DNA of 12,072 nucleotides from positions 1-12,072 of the forward strand of contig JBHIER010000048.1 in NCBI GenBank assembly GCA_046760705.1, given 5' to 3'. A program made the position numbers and the translations under genes. Source of the stretch: JBHIER01 sp046760705 [NCBI: bacterium] (GTDB lineage Bacteria; JBHIER01; G020348925). This document shows, one piece after another, positions 1 to 6,198 of this stretch (within the stretch, counting starts at the first letter, position 1; every line of letters starts with the position of its first letter). The notes beneath the pieces are model-generated. The model searched no databases. It was given only the letters and a program-made list of their open reading frames with translations, and was not told where the DNA came from.

Positions 1-517
1 GCCCATAGAGTTTCTCTGCGGTTGACAGTTGCACTGCGACCTCATCCTTGAACTCCTTCTTGACAGAGTTCAGATAACGAGCTGCCGCGGCGCGTGCATC
101 ATACAGACTGTAGTAACAGCAGACATTGGCGTGAATCACTCTTGTTAACTGCTCTCGATCGAGTTTTTCAAAACGCGCATCATCGAGAAGGTCGCGTATC
201 CAGACCTGGTAAGCTGCAAAGCCGCTCGCATAGCCGTCAAAGCTTTTCGTGTTTGCCAAATGTACAGCAATCCTCAGCGATTCAAGGACGCTATCGATCC
301 TGCCAGGGGCATTTCCCGTTCTCGTTGGGATTTCGATAACGCAGGGCCACTCTCTGGCTTTCACATATTCATCTCCTTCATCTTCATAAGAACGGCACAA
401 AATCGACTTTCCCTCGTGCTCGTATGCGGTAATGACGCCCCAATCCATGCCACCATTAAGGTTAATTGCAACCACCGGACGGCCCTGATGGATACATTTA
501 ACGATGGCAGCTCTCAT
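1..517 (-). CDS. BtrH-like protein, C-terminal two thirds (partial, runs off left edge)
   Basis: An open frame of 172 codons starts at ATG 517 and runs without a stop to base 1. It overlaps the stop of the preceding frame as ATGA. The protein begins MRAAIVKCIHQGRPVVAI and carries the blocks MDWGVITAYE, DEYVKAREWP, YASGFAAYQVWIRDLLDD and YSLYDARAAAARYL. From memory, these resemble the family related to butirosin biosynthesis protein H (BtrH N-terminal, papain-like fold), in which a bound-loop GRPVV and a WGVITGY strand are followed by a helical half. The family's expected N-terminal third is missing here but is present just upstream, in the other frame, at the end of the M56 reading frame. This piece is therefore probably the continuation of one protein across a frameshift rather than a complete gene. 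Coding is certain from the conserved-looking protein; the family name is a recollection and the function is unknown. Confidence 0.7.
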   Translation of the reverse strand, partial: MRAAIVKCIHQGRPVVAINLNGGMDWGVITAYEHEGKSILCRSYEDEGDEYVKAREWPCVIEIPTRTGNAPGRIDSVLESLRIAVHLANTKSFDGYASGFAAYQVWIRDLLDDARFEKLDREQLTRVIHANVCCYYSLYDARAAAARYLNSVKKEFKDEVAVQLSTAEKLYG

Positions 518-2145
518 TTTTTTAACACCCAACCACACCAATATGTTATTATCCTCGATATTTTTAAGCTGTATCCGAGGGTCTTCCTGGCTGGACCCGA
601 TATCTCGAAGCCGACCTGCGCATCTGGGGCGCTGGCGCACCACTCGGGTTGAGCGATCTGCAGTCTAAAGGCAGCGCCTGAAGGGCCCATGAGTTGGTCA
701 TAGGGTACGTTTTCTCCGACCGCAGACAATGCCACCCTCAATGAACCAATAAAAGTGTTTTCCTCGCCATTGCCCCATCCGGCGAGCTTATCTACACCTT
801 CGATCCAGACCTTACTGCCCCGTCGTTTCACATTTGCTTTTTTCATTGTCTGTATCTCCTTATTAATATTCAAAGCGCCCAATTCATTCCTTAAAGGATT
901 TTTATGAGTATTACTAATTTCCAAAACTTCCTTTTTCCCTGCTCTGGCCATAGGCAAGACGTAGAAGAACAGTAACGTAGCAAGACAAAATACAGTCATA
1001 GATTTTAGCCACTGGTACCGCCAGGTATTTTTCTCAAGCCATTTCATTCGCACGGCCAGCCTGTTCGAATCCTCAAATATTCCTAAGGGAGTGGGATTAA
1101 ATGATTTTAACATTTTAGCTTTTGTCAGCATTGAGAAACAACGACGTATGCAGTTGAAATGGCTGACCTGTTTTATCCCACCCCCTAAAAGGCCCACTTC
1201 AGGCTCCATGTTTACGGCTAACAATTCTCGCGCTGATTTTAACAACGTTTGTCGATAATTTGAAGTGTTTCCTCGCAAAATCCTGGCAACTGTGGCATCA
1301 CAACAGATTTCTCTTAAATGCTGCACTTGTTTACGCACGCTCCACACACGTGGATTAAACCAATAGACAGTTTGCAGCGTAAACTGAACAGCGTGGACGA
1401 ACAAATCAACCCGTTTGATATGTGCCAGTTCGTGCAACAGAATATTTTCAATATTCTTTCTTGAATTCTTATTCGCGTAATTGACTGGAAGCAAGATCGT
1501 CGGCTTGAACAATCCGAATACTGCTGGAAATTGAACTTCATCTGTCGTAATCACATCGGGAATCTTACTCAATTTCAATCGCGCAGCACATTGTGAAAGC
1601 AACGGCCCGAACCAATCAGGCATGGACTTCTCCTTCAGTACGTTCGGATGCAATCTTCGCAAGCGCCTTAATTTGAATAGCCCGCATCCTGTTAGCAGCA
1701 GCATGCCCAGCAACCATGCTGCCATGGCGAATGCCTGCCACGTAAGTTTCTGTAGAAATTCGATGAGGGCACCTCGTGTGACTACAATTTTGCCAGTTTG
1801 ATTTCCCCCTCTAAGTGTTGTCGTTTTTTCGAAATCATCTATTCGAGACAAGCGCCCCTTGATTGGCATGTTTGGTTTGAACAGATGGCTGTCTTTTGCA
1901 AAAATCCGGCCTTCGATAAAAGGCAGAATTTGTGAAGTTACACTTGTCGGTATTGCCAGGCTCGGCGGCAAAATGAGTTTTACAAATACCATGAGCCACA
2001 AGGCATATCTAACCTGGGGCCATATCCATTTGCGAGTCAGCCAATCAATCGTGCCAATCAAGAGAATGAGCAGACTGACTTGCCAGAACATGGCTGCCAT
2101 CCAGCTCCACCATGCCTGTGCGATCTGATTGATTAGACTGATCAT
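514..2145 (-). CDS. M56 family (BlaR1/MecR1-type) membrane peptidase with appended BtrH-like segment
   Basis: This is a 543-residue reading frame. Hydrophobic segments lie near residues 16-32, 47-62, 137-155 and 383-402. The zinc peptidase core sits between the third and fourth: HELAH at 238-242, FNPRVW at 263-268 and REICCD at 278-283 (the third ligand side, Glu279). In BlaR1 and MecR1 this domain cleaves the cognate BlaI/MecI repressor when an outer sensor is engaged. No penicillin-binding sensor domain follows here. Instead residues 434-529 carry GSKVWIEGV, NTFIGSL, YDQLMGPSGAAFR and PEWCASAPDAQVGFE, resembling the first third of the BtrH-like family. The frame then ends at TGA 516-514 in an ATGA overlap. 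The start is supported by AGGGG six bases upstream. A BlaI remnant lies immediately upstream, the usual gene order. The M56 identity is secure; whether the fusion is real or a lost stop codon is open. Confidence 0.85.
   Translation of the reverse strand: MISLINQIAQAWWSWMAAMFWQVSLLILLIGTIDWLTRKWIWPQVRYALWLMVFVKLILPPSLAIPTSVTSQILPFIEGRIFAKDSHLFKPNMPIKGRLSRIDDFEKTTTLRGGNQTGKIVVTRGALIEFLQKLTWQAFAMAAWLLGMLLLTGCGLFKLRRLRRLHPNVLKEKSMPDWFGPLLSQCAARLKLSKIPDVITTDEVQFPAVFGLFKPTILLPVNYANKNSRKNIENILLHELAHIKRVDLFVHAVQFTLQTVYWFNPRVWSVRKQVQHLREICCDATVARILRGNTSNYRQTLLKSARELLAVNMEPEVGLLGGGIKQVSHFNCIRRCFSMLTKAKMLKSFNPTPLGIFEDSNRLAVRMKWLEKNTWRYQWLKSMTVFCLATLLFFYVLPMARAGKKEVLEISNTHKNPLRNELGALNINKEIQTMKKANVKRRGSKVWIEGVDKLAGWGNGEENTFIGSLRVALSAVGENVPYDQLMGPSGAAFRLQIAQPEWCASAPDAQVGFEISGPARKTLGYSLKISRIITYWCGWVLKK
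517..565 (-). other. Frameshift zone joining the two halves of the BtrH-like protein
   Basis: Two A-runs on the coding strand could carry the reading frame from the M56 frame into the -1 frame. The first is A5 at 561-565 (codons TTA AAA ATA). A shift there gives GYSL followed by KNIEDNNILVWLGVKKMRAAI, which reads like a normal hydrophilic linker. The second is A7 at 517-523, read as TT A AAA AAA TGA. This is a textbook A_AAA_AAA heptamer directly before the stop, and a -1 slip would continue as KKMRAAI. The -1 frame has no stop between the two runs, so either site works. The cause may be a real indel, a homopolymer sequencing error or programmed slippage; the sequence alone does not decide. 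Confidence 0.6.
844..861 (-). promoter_or_regulatory. Internal ribosome binding site and ATG inside the M56 frame
   Basis: On the minus strand AAGGAG (861-856) stands nine bases before an ATG at 846-844, which is codon 434 of the M56 reading frame. The residues that follow (MKKANVKRRGSKVWIEGV) are exactly where the BtrH-like family would begin. The preceding stretch encodes low-complexity, linker-like sequence and looks like former intergenic DNA. I infer that the BtrH-like protein has, or once had, its own start here. Translation from this site would give a separate protein in addition to any M56 fusion. Confidence 0.6.
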
Positions 2146-2392
2146 TTTTTCCCCTGCTTTTTGAGTCCTCTTCTTGAAGAAATTTGATCAGTTCCTGGCG
2201 CTTTTTTTTGGAGAGCTTCTGATCTTCAACAAGGAAATGCAATAAGGGCTCAACAGCCCCATCGAATGCCTGATTTAATAGGGAACTCAGTGCACTCCGC
2301 CGGGCTTTTTTGCGGGAGATGAGCGGCTCGTACACACTGGTATTGCCGCGTTTCCGTTCGCTGACCGCTTTTTTCGCAACCAATCGAGTCGT
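2139..2392 (-). pseudogene. BlaI/MecI-family repressor remnant lacking the DNA-recognition helices
   Basis: The frame reads TTRLVAKKAVSERKRGNTSV, then YEPLISRKKARRS, FDGAVEPLLHFLVEDQKLS and KKKRQELIKFLQEE. This matches the wing and the C-terminal dimerisation and cleavage region of BlaI/MecI repressors (penicillinase repressor family). The first roughly 40-50 residues of the family, which hold the helix-turn-helix, are absent. In their place upstream DNA encodes part of a glutamine amidotransferase in another frame. The open frame continues in both directions (2515 to 2045), upstream through amidotransferase DNA and downstream about 100 bases into the M56 gene, so it has neither a native start nor an obvious native stop. 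BlaI normally sits directly before its M56 partner, as here. I infer that this repressor no longer binds DNA, which would leave any M56 operon unregulated by it. Confidence 0.8.
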
Positions 2393-2768
2393 TGATCCGG
2401 ATTCGGACCGTTCCGATTTCTCTGCCTCTGGGATGGTTTCCGACTTCACCTCCCATGGCGTACGCAAGCAACCGGTGTCCATAGCAAAGGCCGAGGAATG
2501 GGATCCGCTGTTCAATCAAATCCGGTATCCATTTGGCAAGCTCCTTACTCCATGCTTCACGACTTGTAACCATGGAGTGGGATCCGGTGACAAGGACGCC
2601 GCTGAACGAATTCCAGGCTGGCAGAGGCCCATTCTCGTATGCTGCCACAACACGCACCTGGTCTCCTGAGAGCCCTATACCTCTGGAAATGCAGTCGTCA
2701 AAATCTCCCAAGGCACGCGCCGTGCCTGCAAACGTCGTTCCGGCTTTAACAATCAGAATTGGTTTCAT
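2393..2768 (-). pseudogene. Class I glutamine amidotransferase, truncated at its 3' end
   Basis: The protein from ATG 2768 begins MKPILIVKAGTTFAG and contains VLVTGSHSMVTSREAW, GLCYGHRLLAYAMGGEV and GREIGTVRI. This is a class I glutamine amidotransferase of the stand-alone GuaA-like type, with the nucleophilic Cys in GLCYGH. The family should continue for roughly another hundred residues to a catalytic His-Glu pair (HPE), but similarity stops at about 2393-2396. From there the DNA is a BlaI gene in a different frame; the amidotransferase frame runs on through it as meaningless sequence to a stop at 2250. Without the His-Glu pair it cannot be a working amidotransferase. Alternative in-frame TTG starts lie upstream (2786), but no good ribosome binding site is seen for any start. 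The gene begins 26 bases after a terminator, so its promoter is not evident. Confidence 0.8.
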
Positions 2769-2793
2769 ACATTGTTGGGAGGTCAAACCTCAG

Positions 2794-2822
2794 AAAAAGA
2801 GACAGTCTGGAAAGACCGTCCC
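2794..2822 (-). terminator. Intrinsic terminator after the prolyl oligopeptidase gene
   Basis: On the minus strand the transcript would read GGGACGGTCT, a TTCC loop, then AGACTGTCTC and a run of five T. That is a ten-pair stem containing two G-U pairs, with a four-base loop, followed at once by the T tract (plus-strand hairpin 2799-2822, A tract 2794-2798). It lies about 40 bases past the oligopeptidase stop codon. The other orientation has no T tract, so it acts leftwards only. Confidence 0.85.
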
Positions 2823-2864
2823 ACAAGGTTTCGCAGATGTTCTTGGTTCTTAATTCACCATTCG

Positions 2865-5021
2865 CTATTCAATTTTCATATCCAATGTGTACACCAGAAA
2901 GGCCCACACGTCGGCCGTCTCCTCGATACGCATCTTTGTCGGTTTACCCCTGCCATGTCCTGCTTTCGTCTGAATGCGGATGAGCACTGGCGCGGTGCCC
3001 GAATGGGCTTCCTGCAGCGCCGCTGCGAATTTGAAGCTGTGGGCCGGCACCACCCGGTCGTCGTGATCCGCGGTCGTAATCAGCGTCGCCGGATAAACCG
3101 TACCAGGCTTGAGGTTGTGAAGGGGCGAATAAGCATAGAGCGCTTTGAACTCCTCCGGATCCTCGGGTGAACCATAGTCGGATACCCACGCCCACCCGAT
3201 GGTGAACTTGTGGAACCGGAGCATGTCCATCACACCGACAGCCGGCAGACACGCCCCGAACAGATCTGGACGCTGCGTCATGCACGCCCCGACGAGCAAA
3301 CCACCGTTGCTCACACCCTGGATCGCCAGCTTGGGCGTCGAGGTGTATTTGTTGGCAATGAGCCACTCAGCGGCGGCGATGAAATCATCGAAACAGTTCT
3401 GCTTCTTGAGTTTCATCCCGGTTTCGTGCCACTCTTTGCCGTATTCACCACCGCCGCGAATATTGGCCACGGCGTAAATACCGCCCATCTCCATCCACAC
3501 CAGCCTCGAGACGCTGAAATATGGGGTTATGGCTGCGTTAAAGCCGCCATAGCCATAGAGCAGTGTGGGGTTGTTCCCATCGAGCTTGGTTCCCTTCTTG
3601 TGCGTGATGAACATTGGCACTCTCGTGCCGTCTTTGCTCTTGTAGAAAACCTGCTTGGTTTCGTAATCGTCCGGATTGAAATCGACCCTGGGCCGACGGA
3701 AGATGTCGCTTCTGCCCACCGTCATGTCGTATCGATAGATCGTCCCCGGGTCTGTAAAGCTTGTGAACACGTAGAACGTTTCCGTGTCCTCACGCTTCCC
3801 GCCGAATCCATACGCGCTGCCCAGACCGGGAAAGGCAACCTCGCGAACGAACGTCCCATTGATGTCGAACACCCTCACCTCCGTGTGCGCATCCTTCAGA
3901 TAGGAAGCTACGAACATATCACCTACGACATTGACACCACGCAGTGTTTCGTGGGCCTGAGCAATGACTTCCTTCCAGTTGGAACGGTCCGGCTTGCGGA
4001 TGTCGATGGCGATCACCCGGCCACGCGGTGCATCAAGGTCGGTCTTGAACCAGAAGACGGGCCCGTCATTGTCGATGAACGAGAATTCGGCCTCGAACTC
4101 TTTGATCAGTTCTACGACCTCAGAATCATCGTCCTCGAGGTTTTTGTAGAAAATCAAGTTCTTGCGCAGGGTTCCTTTCCAGACACTGATGATCAGGTAG
4201 CGGCCATCGTCGGTGACCGATCCACCGAAGCCCCACTCCTTCTGGTCCGGGCGATGGTATACCAGCACGTCTTCCGATTGCGGCGTGCCCAATCGGTGAT
4301 AGTAGAGCTTGTGATAGTAGTTGGTCTGCTGGAGCTTGGCTGCCTCATCCGGTTCGTCGTAGCGGCTGTAGAAAAACCCCCTATTGTCTTTGGTCCACGA
4401 CGCACCGGAGAACTTGATCCATTTGAGATGATCGCCCAGGTCCTCGCCCGTTTCCACGTCGCGGACGAACCATTCCTGCCAGTCCGATCCTGCTGTCGAC
4501 AGGCCGTACGCCATCAGCTCACCGTCTTCGGTGACCGCCCGGCCGGAAAGGGCCACCGTACCGTCCTCGGACAGCTTGTTGGGATCCAGCAGCATCTCCG
4601 GCTCGTCGTCCAGCGACTTGACCGTGTAGATCACGCTCTGATTCTGCAGGCCGTCGTTCTTGGAGAAGAAGTAGCGGTCGCCGCGCTTTTGTGGCAGTCC
4701 GTACTTCTCGTAGTCCCAAAGCTCCGTCAGACGCTCCTTGATCCTGGCCCGCTCCGGAATCTGCTCCAGATAGCCGAAGGTCAGACGATTTTGAGCCTCG
4801 ATCCACTCCCGCGTTTCCGGCGAGTCCGGATCTTCCAGCCAACGATATGGATCAGGCACCTTGACGCCGTGATACGCATCGACGACGTCGCTCTTGCCGG
4901 CCTTCGGATAGGCCAGCAACTTATCCGGACCGACCAGAGCATTCACCACCGGGCTCATAGCAAACCCGACGGCAGCCACACCAACAATCAAGAACCAGAC
5001 CAGACTTCTTCGTACAGCCAT
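2865..5021 (-). CDS. Secreted prolyl oligopeptidase (peptidase family S9A)
   Basis: This enzyme cleaves short peptides after proline. The mature part opens with AYHGVKVPDPYRWLEDPDS, typical of the family N-terminus, followed by a beta-propeller region and then the alpha/beta-hydrolase domain. The catalytic residues are visible: Ser in GVSNGG (about residue 571), Asp in ADHDDRVVP (about 654) and His in KAGHGRGK (about 689). The family strand GGFNAAITPYFS and NIRGGGEYGKEWH are also present. A start at ATG 5021 fits best because GGAGGT stands seven bases upstream; the longer frame from GTG 5030 overlaps that site. The protein is then 718 residues, normal for the family. It begins MAVRRSLVWFLIVGVAAV, a signal peptide with a likely cleavage after VVNA, so it should act in the periplasm or outside. 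It is transcribed alone from upstream promoters and closed by a terminator. A plus-strand frame across the same DNA is a shadow. Confidence 0.96.
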   Translation of the reverse strand: MAVRRSLVWFLIVGVAAVGFAMSPVVNALVGPDKLLAYPKAGKSDVVDAYHGVKVPDPYRWLEDPDSPETREWIEAQNRLTFGYLEQIPERARIKERLTELWDYEKYGLPQKRGDRYFFSKNDGLQNQSVIYTVKSLDDEPEMLLDPNKLSEDGTVALSGRAVTEDGELMAYGLSTAGSDWQEWFVRDVETGEDLGDHLKWIKFSGASWTKDNRGFFYSRYDEPDEAAKLQQTNYYHKLYYHRLGTPQSEDVLVYHRPDQKEWGFGGSVTDDGRYLIISVWKGTLRKNLIFYKNLEDDDSEVVELIKEFEAEFSFIDNDGPVFWFKTDLDAPRGRVIAIDIRKPDRSNWKEVIAQAHETLRGVNVVGDMFVASYLKDAHTEVRVFDINGTFVREVAFPGLGSAYGFGGKREDTETFYVFTSFTDPGTIYRYDMTVGRSDIFRRPRVDFNPDDYETKQVFYKSKDGTRVPMFITHKKGTKLDGNNPTLLYGYGGFNAAITPYFSVSRLVWMEMGGIYAVANIRGGGEYGKEWHETGMKLKKQNCFDDFIAAAEWLIANKYTSTPKLAIQGVSNGGLLVGACMTQRPDLFGACLPAVGVMDMLRFHKFTIGWAWVSDYGSPEDPEEFKALYAYSPLHNLKPGTVYPATLITTADHDDRVVPAHSFKFAAALQEAHSGTAPVLIRIQTKAGHGRGKPTKMRIEETADVWAFLVYTLDMKIE

Positions 5022-5028
5022 CACGATC

Positions 5029-5036
5029 ACCTCCTC
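5029..5036 (-). promoter_or_regulatory. Ribosome binding site deciding the oligopeptidase start
   Basis: The minus strand reads GAGGAGGT then GATCGTG before ATG 5021. The near-consensus Shine-Dalgarno sequence with seven bases of spacing favours ATG 5021 over the in-frame GTG codons at 5030 and 5024. The first of these lies inside the binding site itself. Confidence 0.75.
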
Positions 5037-5080
5037 GATTCAGTGCCAGACAAACCATAGAAGATCTGGCTCATAACCGT

Positions 5081-5122
5081 AAAAATATATCACTGAAGCC
5101 GATGAATTTCAATACCTATTTT
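5081..5122 (-). repeat. Direct repeat, copy A (42 bases, carries P1)
   Basis: It aligns without gaps with 5337-5378: 33 of 42 bases agree by hand count, including 14 consecutive identical bases (TCAATACCTATTTT on the plus strand). The offset is 256 bases. The matched part includes both promoter hexamers. No insertion-sequence ends or target duplications are apparent around it. Confidence 0.75.
5084..5112 (-). promoter_or_regulatory. Candidate sigma70 promoter P1 for the prolyl oligopeptidase
   Basis: On the minus strand TTGAAA (5112-5107) is followed after exactly 17 bases by TATATT (5089-5084). Transcription would begin near 5076, giving a leader of about 55 bases to ATG 5021. The position, spacing and agreement with consensus make this the likeliest promoter of the oligopeptidase gene. 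It lies within the first copy of a direct repeat whose second copy carries a matching promoter. Confidence 0.55.
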
Positions 5123-5336
5123 CTGAGAACCGACCCAATTCAAGGTTTCAATACGTCGCTTTGAGAGGAGATCAACCTTCCAAATAGAGACTCATCCGTT
5201 GTTAACCAAAGTTCCTCAATGCGCTACATAAGAAAATGGTCGTGCATTAAAATGTGCCGAAGCATCATATAGGGCGTGTATTCAACTGATCGCCACTCGA
5301 AAGTCGGTAACCTCTCCCTCACCGTTGCTGCACCAC

Positions 5337-5378
5337 AAAAATATGGTCCACCAGCCCATGAATGTCAATACCTATTTT
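5337..5378 (-). repeat. Direct repeat, copy B (overlaps the 3' end of the deacetylase gene)
   Basis: This is the partner of the repeat at 5081-5122. Its right part encodes the last deacetylase codons (K N R Y stop), so copy A could be a duplicated gene tail that brought a promoter with it, or both could be the same regulatory module. The region of strongest identity spans the stop codon and the -35 hexamer. Confidence 0.75.
5340..5368 (-). promoter_or_regulatory. Candidate sigma70 promoter P2 overlapping the deacetylase stop codon
   Basis: On the minus strand a consensus TTGACA (5368-5363) is followed after 17 bases by CATATT (5345-5340). The -35 hexamer contains the deacetylase stop TGA. 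Its geometry matches P1, since it lies in the second copy of the same repeat. Transcription from it would begin near 5332 and give a leader of about 310 bases before the oligopeptidase. Confidence 0.45.
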
Positions 5379-6198
5379 TGAGGGAAGCGTCGCTAGCCTT
5401 CTGAAGTAACCTATTTTTGAAGATGAGGTGCCAGTCGTAAAACCCATACAGGCATACTTTAAAGGCGGTCATGTCCTGAAAGTGGGCACTGCCAACGCGC
5501 TGAAGGGCGTACACGTTTTCAATGGAGTTATTTCGACCAAATTGTATTGACACTGCAGCTTTGAAACCCAATTCAGACAAAACTGATATACAGGTACTGT
5601 TGAACTCGCCGAATGGATAACAGAAGATGCTGGCCTCCTGCATAACCACCTCCTCTATGTGACGTTTGCTCCCCAATATTTCCTTGATCATCTCATCTCT
5701 TGTCAATTGCGGCAAATGTGGATGAGTACAGCTATGCGGTTGAATTTCCATGCCATATGTAGCCATCTCTTTTATCTCTTCCCACGACATTAACGGGGCC
5801 TCAAGAGAGGTCTCGTCAGTGGCCCAGGTGCTTCTCTTCCCTACATATTGTGTGACCACAAAGAAGGTAGCTGTAAAGTCCGAGCTTTTCAATACAGGAA
5901 ATGCAACCTCGTAGTTATTCTTGTACCCATCGTCAAAAGTAAGGACAACCGATTTGGGGAGTGGCTTTCTATGAGAGCGGATGTGCTCGACCAATTTCCT
6001 CAGGGATATAACCCGATACTTCTTCTCTTTCAAAAACTTCATCTGCCTTTCGAAGAGGATTGGAGGAGTGGAAAGCAATGTTCCAGAATCGTCGATGGAA
6101 TGATATGTCAATATTGGAACTCCCTTTGGTTTATAAAGATAACTTAGAGCATGGAGTACCAGCATGCTGCATCTGCGCGTCATAGAGCGTAGGCACAT
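5365..6198 (-). CDS. NodB-type polysaccharide deacetylase
   Basis: The 277-residue protein has the NodB homology (carbohydrate esterase family 4) motifs. These are TFDDGY at residues 87-92 (catalytic base and metal Asp), HSCTH at 155-159 (metal His pair) and YPFGEFN at 194-200. An upstream PILTYHSID block is typical of membrane- or surface-associated polysaccharide deacetylases. The enzyme should remove N- or O-acetyl groups from a sugar polymer or its precursor. There is no clear cleavable signal peptide: the N-terminus has only a short hydrophobic stretch (SMLVLHALSYLY). The start ATG 6198 abuts the stop of the preceding gene (TAAATG) and has GAAGG six bases upstream; ATG 6183 is an alternative. 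It is the last gene of the operon. The family is certain; the substrate is inferred only from its neighbours. Confidence 0.93.
   Translation of the reverse strand: MCLRSMTRRCSMLVLHALSYLYKPKGVPILTYHSIDDSGTLLSTPPILFERQMKFLKEKKYRVISLRKLVEHIRSHRKPLPKSVVLTFDDGYKNNYEVAFPVLKSSDFTATFFVVTQYVGKRSTWATDETSLEAPLMSWEEIKEMATYGMEIQPHSCTHPHLPQLTRDEMIKEILGSKRHIEEVVMQEASIFCYPFGEFNSTCISVLSELGFKAAVSIQFGRNNSIENVYALQRVGSAHFQDMTAFKVCLYGFYDWHLIFKNRLLQKASDASLKNRY

Larger units (their letters stand above)
5022..5364. other. Gene-free leader between the polysaccharide operon and the oligopeptidase
   Basis: This stretch holds no convincing gene on either strand; minus-strand frames are at most about 14 codons behind no binding site. 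It contains the oligopeptidase ribosome binding site, promoter P1 and repeat copy A at the left end, and repeat copy B with promoter P2 at the right end. I see no strong hairpin with a T tract after the deacetylase stop, so the upstream operon may read through into the oligopeptidase gene. The central part, about 5130-5330, has nothing I can name. Confidence 0.6.

Noticed and set aside
260-652. Plus-strand open frame of about 130 codons near the left edge
   Set aside because: It is opposite the BtrH-like reading frames, which encode conserved-looking protein on the minus strand.
2779-2791. Short perfect palindrome GAGGT-CAA-ACCTC before the amidotransferase
   Set aside because: Five-base arms are too short to claim an operator, and nothing else supports one.
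3210-5060. Long plus-strand open frame of about 616 codons
   Set aside because: It lies wholly opposite the prolyl oligopeptidase, has no recognisable motif, and is explained by the GC-rich codon pattern of the real gene.
5182-5290. Small peptide frames in the intergenic leader
   Set aside because: The longest minus-strand candidates have about 14 codons, with no ribosome binding site or family likeness.
5283-5316. Possible weak hairpins downstream of the deacetylase stop as an operon terminator
   Set aside because: Stems are short or bulged and no T tract follows, so I do not call a terminator there.
5030-5380. Direct repeats as attachment sites or insertion-sequence ends
   Set aside because: There is no integrase, transposase, terminal inverted repeat or tRNA nearby; matching promoter geometry explains the repeats better.
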